Origin: Phragmites australis
Taxonomy: Eukaryota > Streptophyta > Magnoliopsida > Poales > Poaceae
Assembly: GCF_958298935.1 (NCBI RefSeq)
Contig: NC_084925.1
Span: 17,543,001 to 17,607,000 of the forward strand
Direction: 5' to 3'
Length of the DNA: 64,000 nt
Shown here: positions 54,623 through 64,000 of the stretch, one piece after another
Numbering within the stretch: position 1 is the stretch's first letter
Layout: each line of letters starts with the position of its first letter
Translations under genes and position numbers: made by a program
Notes under the pieces: model-generated
What the model saw: the letters and a program-made list of their open reading frames with translations, nothing else
What the model was told of the DNA's origin: nothing
The model's database searches: none

Positions 54623-54693
54623 TATTATCGGGAACTAATCTTCGGCAGTTGGCACGCCAGGTAGGGGCCTTCTTCTGTTTTGTAGGATTAATC

Positions 54694-56960
54694 ATGTCTC
54701 AGGCTCACTCTTGCGTCAGATTTTCCAACACCGGCTTCTACGACTACTTCAAGTCAATGCCGGACATCTTCAAGTCCCCTCCCATCGACTCAGAAATCAT
54801 CTTCGGAACTACAGTTTTTGGTTGGGACAATCAAGGTGGACTGATCCACACCAGTACCCTCGAGTCCAGACCATTGGTTGCATACCACGAGGTGGGACAT
54901 TTCGAGTGGGATCCCACGGAGCCTAATGTTCTCCACTGCATCTACACCGACAACGACGAGGGTGGTGATGGTGACTCTAACGCTAGCTAGAGCAGCCAAA
55001 CAGATCGATTTGTGTTTATGGCTAGAGGTGACGACCCCCACCGGCTGACCCAATGGAGATAGATCCAAACGCCATGGTCAACAATGGTGCCGAAATTCTT
55101 GGAGATCTAGCAATAGCCATCACTGCCGACGGTACTGGCGCTGAGTTACCACTCAAAACATCCGCATCTAGAGCCTTACGTGCACCTGACGCGTCCCTCC
55201 ACCGACAGACCATAGGAAGGCAGATGCCTCCTGGCCTTTCCCAATGACTTTCGGTGGCTGTACCTACACCCGTGATAGCCCATGGCTTAAGGGACAAGCT
55301 CCCTCCGAACAGTCATCATGAGGCTTCATCGACTCAATTGCAACCAAGCCTCGATAGCACATATTCAGTACTCCATATGCTAACGTGCAAGGAGCTCAAC
55401 TGATTCTTAGATCCCTTCCAGAATTGGATCCGGCGAATCCACTGACCCATATGGTTAATCAAGTCAAGATCCTACTCGATGCGGCTCAGAATCAAGTCGC
55501 TCAAGCAAACAATCCCCGCAACTCGAGGCCCCCAATTGGAACTGTCCTAGCTCGAGGAGCCATGGGTAGGAACGCTCTCAAGTAGAGGAATCTCAGATGG
55601 GAAGCTCAGCTAGTCAAGCTCGAATACGATACTATGGGCCAAACTGTAGTTGCCCTATTCATAGGCGCAAAAATCAAGAAGATTTGAGGAATCATATTCC
55701 TCACAACTGGCATGATCTACGTATGGTGATCGAAAACCGTCGTGAGGAACACATTACGATCACAAATCTACAGGACGAGATGGTCGACATGACTCCCCTG
55801 CTCAAAGAGACAGGCGTGATAGTCCTCCATCACCACCTCCTGAAGAGTTTGATGGGGGCTGCGAGGCTTTCGTACGCGAACTCTGGTCAATTTGGTGGCC
55901 TGAGAAGTTCAAAGCGGGCCCGATCCAGAAGTACGATGGGTAGATCAATCCCAATGAGTGGTTGTAGATCTACACTACTGTCATTTGAGTAGCCGGTGGT
56001 GACAATAGAGTAATGGCCAATTACCTATTAACCGCCCTTGATGGACCCACAAGGTCCTGGTTGCTAAACTTGCCGCCCAACTCAATTCGTTTGTGGGCAG
56101 AACTTAAGACTCAGTTCATAGCCAATTTCCAAGGCACATTCGAGCGCCTAGGAATGGAGAATAACCTCCACCAGCTGCACCAAGGCGATGTTGAATCCCT
56201 TAGAGATTTCATCCACTAGTTTAGTGACAAGTGTTACACGATCCCGGACATCTCCGATGAGTTGGTAATGATCGCCTTCAAATGAGGTGTTCAGGACACA
56301 GATTTGCATGGATAGAGGGCTACTCGGAAGATCCGCATGGTCAAAGAGCTTTTCGAGTTCGTCGACAAGTGTGCAAAATGAGCAGAAGCATAGGTGCGCA
56401 CTAAAAACCTGGAATCTGGCAAGGACAAACCTGAGTCCTTGAAGAGCGGAGGAAAGAAGAACAAACCCGATGACAAGCGCAAGGGTCCCAATACGACTGT
56501 GCCTGCTGTCGATAAGACCAAATCGCGCAACACTGGGGACAACAAAGGCCTTAGTCGTGGTGGTGGAAAGTGGTGTCCCATGCATCGGAGCATCCAACAC
56601 GACTTCGACAAGTGCTTTTAGTTCAAGAAGAAACTTGATGAAAAGATCAAGGCAAATGCTGAGCATAGTAATAAGCAGGTTAAGTCAAACGTTGAGGGTG
56701 ATGAGCTCCAGTTCCACGAGGCTGACCATAGCTTGGCGCACATCTGCGGAGGATCCGCCACGTACGAGTCCAAAAGGCAGTACAAGGCGGTTGAGCGAGA
56801 AGTCAACCTGGCCCTAACTGGGCCCACTAGGTATCTCAAGTGGTTGGAACAGCCGATCACCTTTGATCAAACCGACCATCCGGCTGCGGTACCCGGTCGT
56901 GGTTCAGCTGACCATACTCAACATCAAAGTTTCCAGAACTCTGGTCGATGGTGGTAGTTC
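54694..56960 (+). pseudogene. Tat element 2 gag remnant
   Basis: The ATG at 54,694 opens a 98-codon frame (RFSNTGFYDYFKSMPDIF, HFEWDPTEPNVLHC), which is deleted in copy 1. Later parts read GAQLILRSLPELDPANPLTH (about 55,390), then MANYLLTALDGPTRSWLLNL (56,013), WAELKTQFIANFQGTFERLG and NLHQLHQGDVESLRDFIH. RKIRMVKELFEF (about 56,330) is followed by a Lys-rich tail (SGGKKNKPDDKRKG) and KWCPMHRSIQHDFDKCF (about 56,572), the C-x-H type metal-binding motif of Tat gag proteins. Stops and shifts are frequent. Confidence 0.75.
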
Positions 56961-58870
56961 ATTCAACCTCATTTTCTCGAAAACCTTGGACAAGATAGGA
57001 ATTCAGAGATCAGAGCTTAAGACAGGAGTCATGCCTTTCATGGCATAACTCCCAACTCATTGACCATTCCTCTCGGCGAGATCGAGCTGTCGGTCACATT
57101 TGGCATGCCCCATAACTTCCATATAGAAATGATGACCTTTGATGTCACAAACTTTGAGACGGCGTAGAATCCTAAGCCGCCCAATGCTAGGTAAGTTCAT
57201 GGCGGTGGTTCACTATGCCTACCAAACACTCAAGATCCTGCGTTCCAATGGGGCCATTATAGTTAAAGGAGATCAGCGCACAGCGGTCAAATGCAACAAG
57301 CAAAGTCTGGATATGGTCGAACACTTCAGTCGAGTGGCCGTCACTCCTAAGGACGCCAATTCTAAGCGTCAAAGGCACCGAGGTGTCTTCGAGGCCAAAG
57401 ATTTCAGGCTTGTAAGTTTTGCTGGCACTTCTAAACCCAACGACACCAAAGGCAAGACCAACAATGACGTTAGCAACAAAAAGACCGATGGTTGCGTCAA
57501 GGCAGTGCCACTCAAGCCGTCTAAACCGTCCAAGATGGTTAAGGTTGGGGCCAACCTTGACCCCAAATAGGAACTCAAGCTCGTCACCATCCTCTAGGAA
57601 AGCCAAGACGTGTTCGCATGGTAACCGTCTGATATGCCTAGGGTCTCTAGTGAGGTGAACGAGCATCAACTAGCTGTTAGACCCGGCGCCAAACCTATGG
57701 TGCAGAAGCAGCAAAGTTTTGCTGAAGATAGGAAGAAGCAGCGAAGATTTACGGAAGATAGGAAGTGGGCCATCCAGGAGGAGGTCGATAAGCTCCTAAA
57801 GGCAGGCTTCATTCGAGAAGTGCGTCATCCTACATGGCTCACAAATCTCGTCCTCTTCAAGAAGGCCAATGGCAGATGGAGAATGTGCGGTGACTTCACT
57901 GACCTCAACAAGGCTTGTCCCAAGGATCCTTTTCTTCTCCTGCGCATCGACCAGATTGTCGACTCTACGGTAGGCTGTGAGTTGCTATATTTTCTAGATG
58001 CATATTCAGGGTATCACCAAATTAGCATGGGATTAGATGATGAGGAAAAAACGGCTTGTACTCCTTTCGGTGTATTTTGCTAGGCAATGATGCTTTTCAA
58101 TTTAAAAATTACTGGTGCTAAGATCAAAGGTGTATTCAAAACTATCTGCAACCCCAAATCAGGCGCAATGTAGAAGCACACGTCGATGATGTTTTCGACA
58201 ACCTCAGGAAGTATTGCATGATGCTCAACCCCGAAAAGTGCACGTTTGGTGTGCCGTCCGGCAAGCTTCTCGGTTTCTTGGTCTCAAGTTGAGGCATTGA
58301 GGCCAACACACGCAAAATTGAGGCTCTCAACAAGATGCGGTCACCTCGAACACTGAGAGAGGTCCAGAAACTGATAGGATGCATTGCTGCTCTTAGTCGA
58401 TTCATTTCCGAGATGAGCGAGCGAGGGATGCCTTTCTTCAAGCTGTTGAAGAAACAAAATTGGTTCGAATGGATGGAAGAAGCAGAGCACACCTTCTAGG
58501 ACTTAAAAAGGTACTTATCGCCTCCACTAATCATTACACCACCTAACGAAAAAGAGGAGCTCTTTTTGTATATTGCAGTTACCCCACAAGTTGTAAGCAC
58601 GGTACTGGTGGTTAAACAGGAATTTCCCAAGAAAAAGGTCATGGTCCAGAAACCTATTTACTACGTGAGCGAGGTTCTACACGATGCTAAGCTATGATAC
58701 CCGCAAGTACAGAAGCTGATATATGTAGTCTTGATGTCTTTCCGGAAATTACGGTACTACTTTCAAGTGCACAGGATCACCGTCATGATGACGTACTCGA
58801 TGAAGGATGTAATATGCAATTGGGAAGCAACTGGACGAATTGCGCACTAGGCAGTAGAGCTAAATGAGTT
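56863..58870 (+). pseudogene. Tat element 2 protease and reverse transcriptase remnant
   Basis: The protease reads TLVDGGSSFNLIFSKTLDKI (about 56,935) and MLGKFMAVVHYAYQ (about 57,187). A hinge follows with KPSKPSKMVKVGANLDPK. RT shows EEVDKLLKAGFIREVRHPTW (about 57,780), DFTDLNKACPKDP (about 57,892) and FLDAYSGYHQISMGLD (about 57,990). It has a stop in place of Trp/Gln at 58,081. Near 58,190 the stretch that would follow the active-site Asp pair is deleted by about 55 bp compared with copy 1. LNPEKCTFGVPSGKLLGFL-like text continues. The RT is dead. Confidence 0.75.
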
Positions 58871-58898
58871 TTACATAAGCTATGCACCACGCACAAGC

Positions 58899-60700
58899 AT
58901 GAAATCTGGAGTGTTAGCAGACTTCATCGTTGAATGGACAAGCATTGAAGAAACAAGGCCAAACATGGTCGAAGATCACTGGATGCTTTTCTTTGATGGA
59001 TCGCTCATGCTCCAAGGTGCGGGGGCTGGCATTGTACTCAAATCTGCAACGGGTGATGAACTCAGGTACGTTGTTCAATTAGACATTAAAGCTTCTAACA
59101 ATGTTGCAGAATATGAATGACTGGTAAACAGGCTCCGCATAGCTACATCGCTTGGAATTAAATGACTTCTTGTGAAAAGGGACTCACAGCTAGTTGTGAA
59201 CCAAGTTCAGAAGGAGTACTAGTGCTCAGACGACAACATGGTGGCTTACTTACTCGAGGTACGAAAGCTGGAGCAAAAGTTCAAAGGGCTAGAAGTGACG
59301 CACATCAGAAGGTGTGATAACTCTAATACGGATGAACTTGCTAGACTCGCTTCTTCGTGAGCACCGGTACCGATAGGGGTCTTCATTGAGAAACTCCTTA
59401 AACCATCTGTTCTAATAGTTCAGTGAACGGATGCTGCCAACCCCAACTAGCAGTATGGCCAGGTCAGCAAGGCAGAACTTGCAGACATGGATGCTGCACT
59501 ACTCGAACGCCACCCGACTTGGATGACTCTGTACCAAGCCTATCTTGAGGGTCGAGACATCCCTGATGATGCGTCTCCAGAGAAAATTGCTTGTAAATCC
59601 AAGCTCTACATTTTGGTAAACGACAAGCTCTACCGAAAGGGGAGTAACAGAATCTTGATGAAGTGCATCACTCAGGAAGAGGGCAGTAAAATACTTTTCG
59701 ATATCCATGGAGGCATGTGTGGTAATCATGCGTCTTCTAGCACCTTGGTCGGAAAGGTTTTCCACCATGGATTCTATTGGCTGACTACCCTCTAGGATGC
59801 TTCCAAGCTGATCAAAAAGTGCGAGAGCTGCTAATTTTTCGAAAGGCAGATCACTTGACCAGCCCAAGCTCTGCAAACAATTCCTCTTTCTTGGCCTTTC
59901 CCCATTTAGGGCTTGGATATCCTGGGACCGTTCTCGAGAGCCCAAGGCGGTTATAAGTTCCTTTTTATGTCTATCGAGCCACAAAAGTGGCCAAGAAGTT
60001 CACGAGGAGCATAATTACTCGGTTCGGCATTCCTCATAGGATAAGTACGGATAACAATAGCTAGTTCAAAAGTGGGACCTTTATTGTGTTCTGCGAAGAA
60101 GTTGGTATCAAAACTCGTTTCGCCACAGTAGCTGACCCGCAGAGTAACGGTCAAGTTGAGCGTGCTAATGGAATAGTCTTACAGGGTATCAAAACTCGTG
60201 TCTTCAACAGTCTAAAAGCCTACTCGAAAGACTGGGTAAAAGAACTCCTCCCTGTACTATGGGTTGTTAGTACTTCAACCAATAGAGCCACTAGTGAAAC
60301 TCTATTCTTCTTGGTTTATGGAGCGGAAGTGATGCTCCCAATTGAGTTGCAGATCAGATCACCTTGAGTGGAAGGTTACTCGAGGAATTATGAGTGGACA
60401 ACATAACTTTACTCGAGGAGTATCGATGTCGAGCATATATTTGAGCGGCTACGTATTAGCAGGCGTTGCGTAGATATCAAAGCTAGAGAATTCAGCACAA
60501 GAAACTTGATTCTAGGGACCTCATCCTATGAAAAGTGTAGAAACAGGCTCAATGCCACAAGTTAACGCCTAAGTGGGAAGGACCTTACATAGTAGACAAA
60601 TTCACTCAATCTGGATCAGTACGGCTATCTACGACGAACGGCGAGATACTCGAGCACTCATGGAACATTGACCAACTCCGAAAGTTTTATTCATAGAAAA
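58899..60700 (+). pseudogene. Tat element 2 archaeal-type RNase H and integrase remnant
   Basis: The second RNase H starts MLFFDGSLMLQGAGAGIVLK (about 58,984) and reads KASNNVAEYE before a stop at 59,118. KLEQKFKGLEVTH and DELARLASS follow. The integrase N-terminal part is open from 59,487 to 59,795 (LYRKGSNRILMKCI, HGGMCGNHASSSTLVGKVFH); this region is deleted in copy 1. The core has a deletion near 59,975 and continues EEVGIKTRFATVADPQSNGQ (60,090) and ETLFFLVYGAEVMLPIE. The frame degrades to about 60,700. Confidence 0.75.
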
Positions 60701-60869
60701 GGTAGGTTACAGGTAAGTCGATTACATTTGATTTAGTTAGCTACTTGATTGCATAATCTCCCTTTTCCTCTAATCTGTGTGGCTAGTGCAAAATTAGTAG
60801 AAAGGATCCACCTAGCTCTGGCAAATAGTGAAGATCCACCACCTCGAAAAGTTTGGAAGGTATGGACCC

Positions 60870-61472
60870 TCATTCACCCTTGAATGAGTCAAGGAACCTT
60901 TTATACTCCTCCCTCGGATAGCAAATGATCACTCCAGGAATAGGCCACCGACCAGCATAAGGGCTAGGAAAAGTGGCTGAAGCGAAGGCCCTGCTGGAGC
61001 TGCTGACCGGCACCGGTGATGCCGAGTGGTCTTCCACCTGGCGCGAAGGTGATCTGGCGGTTGTCGACGGAGAAGGCGACCGCACCTCCTTTGCTAGTGA
61101 TGACTCAGGGGCTCCACCACCGAAGACTTGATGGCGGCTTGGTCGATGATCCGGTCGAGATTACTATCATCCACATTCCTCTCTGGTGCAGAGTGCTACG
61201 CTGAACTCATAGGTCTTGTTGTAACGGTGAATGCGCTATGTGAGGGGTCAATGACGATCTACGGTGGATGCTTCTTCCCTCTCCTTCTGAGGCCCGCTAC
61301 TCGAGTCCTCGTCATCGGAGGAAGTGATGATGATGACCTCAGGAAGTATCATGGCGAGAGGCCTAGGGGAGAGGACTTCTTGGATTGGCTCAAGAGGCGG
61401 AGATAGAGTGGAGGCCATGGCTTTGAGCTCTACGAGTCCTAGGAGGCAATGGGCGAAGGAAACAACGGACAA
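60870..61472 (-). pseudogene. Small antisense gene of Tat element 2
   Basis: Two minus-strand parts correspond to the small gene of copy 1. The first (61,472-61,248) reads MASTLSPPLEPIQEVLSPRP and PEVIIITSSDDEDSSSGP. The second (61,085-60,870) reads SPYAGRWPIPGVIICYPREE and YKRFLDSFKGE before the stop. The acidic SSDDED patch and the C-terminus are kept in both copies, while the basic patch of copy 1 is not. The parts are separated by about 160 bp that would be an intron. The function is unknown. It may encode a small nuclear or RNA-related protein of the element, but that is a guess. Confidence 0.5.
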
Positions 61473-61790
61473 ACAACTTCGAGTCCCCTCTATTTATAGC
61501 AGGGGAAACGGGTCGTACTATGTAAACAAAGCCATCAAGATCCAAAACAATGGCATTGCCTCGGGTGCGTAGCGCGTTTGGTGGATGACATGATGGCGTT
61601 ATGACTTGTCTTGTCTCTACAAAGAGGAATGGGCGGCCATTATGACGCGTCAGATCAATATTACGGTGAACACAAGTACAAATGGGAGTGGGGTCTTTTA
61701 ATGCCCACCTACCCGACGGTTTGATTTTACTCGATAACCACATTGCAGTTAAAACCATAACGCTTGGGGGCTTGCATTCTCGAGTATTCA

Positions 61791-61938
61791 GTCGAGAACG
61801 AGCTTTACTCTTCGACCTACTTAGTCATTGAGTACATGATCGAGAATGAGCTTTACTCTTCGTCCAACTCCTTTATCGAGTGCATAGTCGAGAATGAGTT
61901 CTACTCTTCATCGGACTCCGTTATCGAGTACATAGTCA
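61791..61938 (+). repeat. 48-bp tandem array (three copies plus a partial)
   Basis: CGAGAA-type starts at 61,793, 61,841, 61,889 and 61,937 give an exact 48-bp period. On + the array is open and encodes a 16-residue unit like IVENEFYSSSDSVIEY within a frame at 61,764-62,042. Tat copy 1 lacks the array: its sequence jumps at the homologous place (about 25,520) from CTCGAGTATTCAA to TGCGCAAGTTGATAAAAG. Confidence 0.85.
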
Positions 61939-62609
61939 AGAGCTATAACACTGCTCTCCGATCAATGGTACATGTATGTCCTTTTCTACTCTCTGATCGA
62001 GTAATTTCTTCCTCGATCATAGAGTCGGGAGCTACATCGTAATACCATATTTCTTTTATATGTTTTTTGCAAAATTTTATTTGGCTCTACATTGATCACA
62101 TTAAATAGAACCAATGGAGGCATGTGTTGGGTCGATGAGGGACAACTATACCTCAAGAGGCATAATAACATAGAGATTGTCAGACATCTCACGCCTAACA
62201 GTCAAAAGGGTTCTGAAGTCCTAGTCTGCCTCGTGTGTGCTCTCTGTCGAGTTCATATTTGTATGCTGATCGAATGCGCAAATTGATAAAAGTTCGTAAA
62301 AAAATCGATATGCTCTTTCTTTTTCTAGCTCTATATTAGTTTTTCCTCACTATTACGGTCTTCTCGAGTACTCGAGGGCCGTGCATCTAATGTCTTATCT
62401 AGTTAAGATTTCATGTGTTGACTGATGTGTAATCGTATGGTCTTGAGAACAATGACAACATACCAGTTATTGCATCTACTCATGCTAATCCTATTTCATC
62501 GAAAAGGGAATAGCTGACAAAAGCATAATTGACTGGAAAAGTATAGTATTGTTGCATGCATTCTCAAATCATAAAATGTGTTTTACAAGTGCCAAAATGG
62601 GATGGACCA

Positions 62610-63430
62610 TCAGTCCGAGGGACTCCCCTCACTATCGTCACTAGGCAGACTAAGCCTCAATGACTCCACAAAAGCTGGAACTACCGGCTGAATGCTCTCT
62701 CCAAGTTTTGCGGCCTCCTCGCTAGTGCAATTAAACCTGACTGTCACCAATGAGGTATCGAGCGTGGGGTTATAACACTTGTGGATACCTAGCAACATGG
62801 CGACGCTTGCAGGGGCTGCTTGGGACATAAGATCGAGGGTCTGCTACTTCAGATCTTGAAGAGCCAGGACAGCAGCATCCCTCTGAGCAATGGCAACATC
62901 CTTTTAGTCATCATCGCCTTCTTTTCAGCTTGAGCGGTGTTCACTTGATTCATGAGTCTCTCCCGATAATTGACGTCATCATCAATCTTCTTCATTGCAT
63001 CAACAATAAGTTTTTCCTTGTTGCTACAGGAGGACTCAAGGCTCGAAAAAGGTAAACTGGAAAGTAATTTTTGTTAGTTACCCAATAATCGAATCACACA
63101 CTTGTGATCAGGGACATACTCATGTTCAATTTTCTCCCTCTTGGCTTTGAGCTTCTTGTGGTGGTTGGCCTCGGCGGCAGCTACTTGAGCGCTTGTAGCC
63201 TGGAGAAGAGCCTTTATCGCCGCCCATGGGTCATTGGTTGGGATTGATATCGAAGTTTTGTTTCCCTTGAGCTGCGGGTCTTCTTCGGACGCGCTCGAGG
63301 CAGGATGTCTAATTGGAGACGAGGCTGAGTCAACTGGGGAAGTCAGCCCTAGATGACTGGTCGAGGCGCTGGCAGCCTTGGTTTGCACCTCAATCGATAG
63401 TCTGCAATCAACAGAATAAGGGAATAGGAA
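62610..63430 (-). pseudogene. Large antisense gene of Tat element 2, C-terminal part
   Basis: The minus strand reads LGLTSPVDSASSPIRHPASS (about 63,350), NDPWAAIKALLQATSAQVAA (about 63,240) and KKLKAKREKIEHEY. After an intron-like gap it shows a coiled-coil stretch (about 63,040-62,850, broken by stops) and YNPTLDTSLVTVRFNCTSEE (about 62,790). The end reads VVPAFVESLRLSLPSDDSEG before a stop at 62,610. These blocks match the large antisense gene of copy 1 in order and strand. The conserved N-terminal domain of the gene is missing here because a CRM-type LTR replaces everything right of 63,541. Confidence 0.6.
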
Positions 63431-63541
63431 AAGAAAATACAGCCAATCGACCAGTCGAGATCAGGATCTAGGACAAACCTCCTTGAAATCGACAGAATAA
63501 AGTGTGAAATGATGCTTGACTTTAGCCTTTTTGTGGTCATG

Positions 63542-64000
63542 TGATGAGTAATGTTGGCCTGATCTTCCGATAGGTTGCGATAAGTCAGTGGTTGGAGAAC
63601 TCGACGTTGATGATCCAAAGGCTTCGACCCAAACAGATCGTCTCCCTTGCAATCACTACACCACAGCTCCGATGGTTATCAACCGTGTCGCGCGGTTGAC
63701 CTCGCCAAGAAGGCTCAATCCCTGCAAGCGTACCGAGAACACAAGCAAGAACGTAGAAGATGCAATCTGAAATATTGCGAATTGAATTCAAGCACTCGAA
63801 GTCGGGGTTCCACAAACACTTGCGGCGGCCTAGTCGGTCCGGAACAAGAGCGAAAATCTCACAACTGTTTGTAGATCAATATCTAAGCAAAACCCAACCC
63901 TAATTAGGGCGGTGGCTACTGTATATAAAAGACTAGGGTCGGCCAAGGACCCCTGGACGTGTCCCTAATGGACTCCAACACGTTACACGGCCCAACGGCC
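63542..64000 (-). repeat. CRM-type LTR on the minus strand, runs off the window
   Basis: On - the LTR ends ...CATTACTCATCA at 63,542. It is the same LTR subfamily as 30,723-31,634, with shared runs such as CTTCTTGGCGAGGTCAACCG and GGACCGACTAGGCCGCCGCA. As the 3' edge of the LTR faces Tat element 2 directly, this is either the 3' LTR of a minus-strand CRM element lying to the right or a solo LTR. Confidence 0.8.

Larger units (their letters stand above)
54040..63541 (+). mobile_element. Tat-lineage Ty3-gypsy element 2, 3' end cut by a CRM LTR
   Basis: It has the same family and orientation as 18,607-28,450: 5' LTR, gag, protease, RT, second RNase H and integrase on +, then the small and large antisense genes on -. 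It is cut at 63,541 in the antisense gene by an LTR of CRM type. Gag is more complete than in copy 1, while RT has a deletion behind the active site. Confidence 0.8.

Noticed and set aside
61791..61938. Regular 48-bp repeats as a possible CRISPR array
   Set aside because: The units are contiguous and diverged along their whole length, with no constant repeat and unique spacer. The context is a plant retrotransposon.
1..64000. Centromere satellite (about 155-bp monomer array) or ribosomal or tRNA genes
   Set aside because: I looked for regular arrays of that length and for conserved RNA gene boxes by eye and saw none. The only tRNA-like matches are retrotransposon primer sites.

Overview
The window looks like nuclear DNA of a grass (Poaceae), probably pericentromeric or otherwise heterochromatic. 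It shows no operons, ribosome-binding sites or long intact host genes. It is mostly plant transposon families that are typical of grasses: CRM, Tekay and Tat gypsy elements, SIRE/Opie-like and Angela-like copia elements, a Stowaway MITE, a hAT MITE, and a plant-mobile-domain cassette between long inverted repeats. No rRNA, tRNA or CRISPR locus was recognised. The genus cannot be named from sequence alone. Family names rest on motif recognition; no database was searched.

Layout. 1-11,528 is the part with least retrotransposon sequence. It holds a MULE-like element of about 4.7 kb (286-4981) with a GRF-type zinc-finger remnant on + and a plant mobile domain remnant on -, a 231-bp Stowaway MITE (5143-5373), a 105-bp tandem duplication (5958-6167), one orphan callose-synthase-type exon with intact splice sites (8349-8465, -) and a 681-bp hAT-type MITE (9668-10348). 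From 11,529 to about 53,230 there is a deep retrotransposon nest. It is bracketed by LTR pieces of one Angela-like copia family on the minus strand (11,529-11,977 and 51,727-53,230). Inside are a 130-bp Tekay-type LTR stub, a SIRE/Opie-like copia body (12,108-17,842), a Tekay LTR start (17,843-18,606), Tat element 1 (18,607-about 28,450), Tekay gag-PR-RT in inverted orientation (28,815-30,716, -), a CRM element (30,723-44,297) split by a second, complete CRM element (33,106-40,742), Tekay RNase H-integrase-chromodomain (44,298-45,702, +) and a long Tekay 3' LTR (45,703-about 48,650). Right of the nest lie 0.8 kb of unassigned DNA, Tat element 2 (54,040-63,541), and a CRM-type LTR on the minus strand that runs off the window (63,542-64,000).

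How the parts relate. The best preserved element is the inner CRM. It has two LTRs of 916 and 920 bp, a 5-bp target duplication (GTGAG), a primer binding site, a polypurine tract and one reading frame that runs 310 nt into the 3' LTR, broken by four stop codons. By hand count the two LTRs differ at about 16 aligned sites (about 1.8%), so the insertion is fairly recent. The two Tekay halves are complementary but face each other in opposite orientation, which suggests an inversion with end losses after the nest had formed. The two Tat copies carry, on the strand opposite to gag-pol, a large multi-exon gene of the 'putative gypsy type transposon' family and a second small antisense gene. Every element except the inner CRM is heavily broken, and no gene here can be called functional with confidence.
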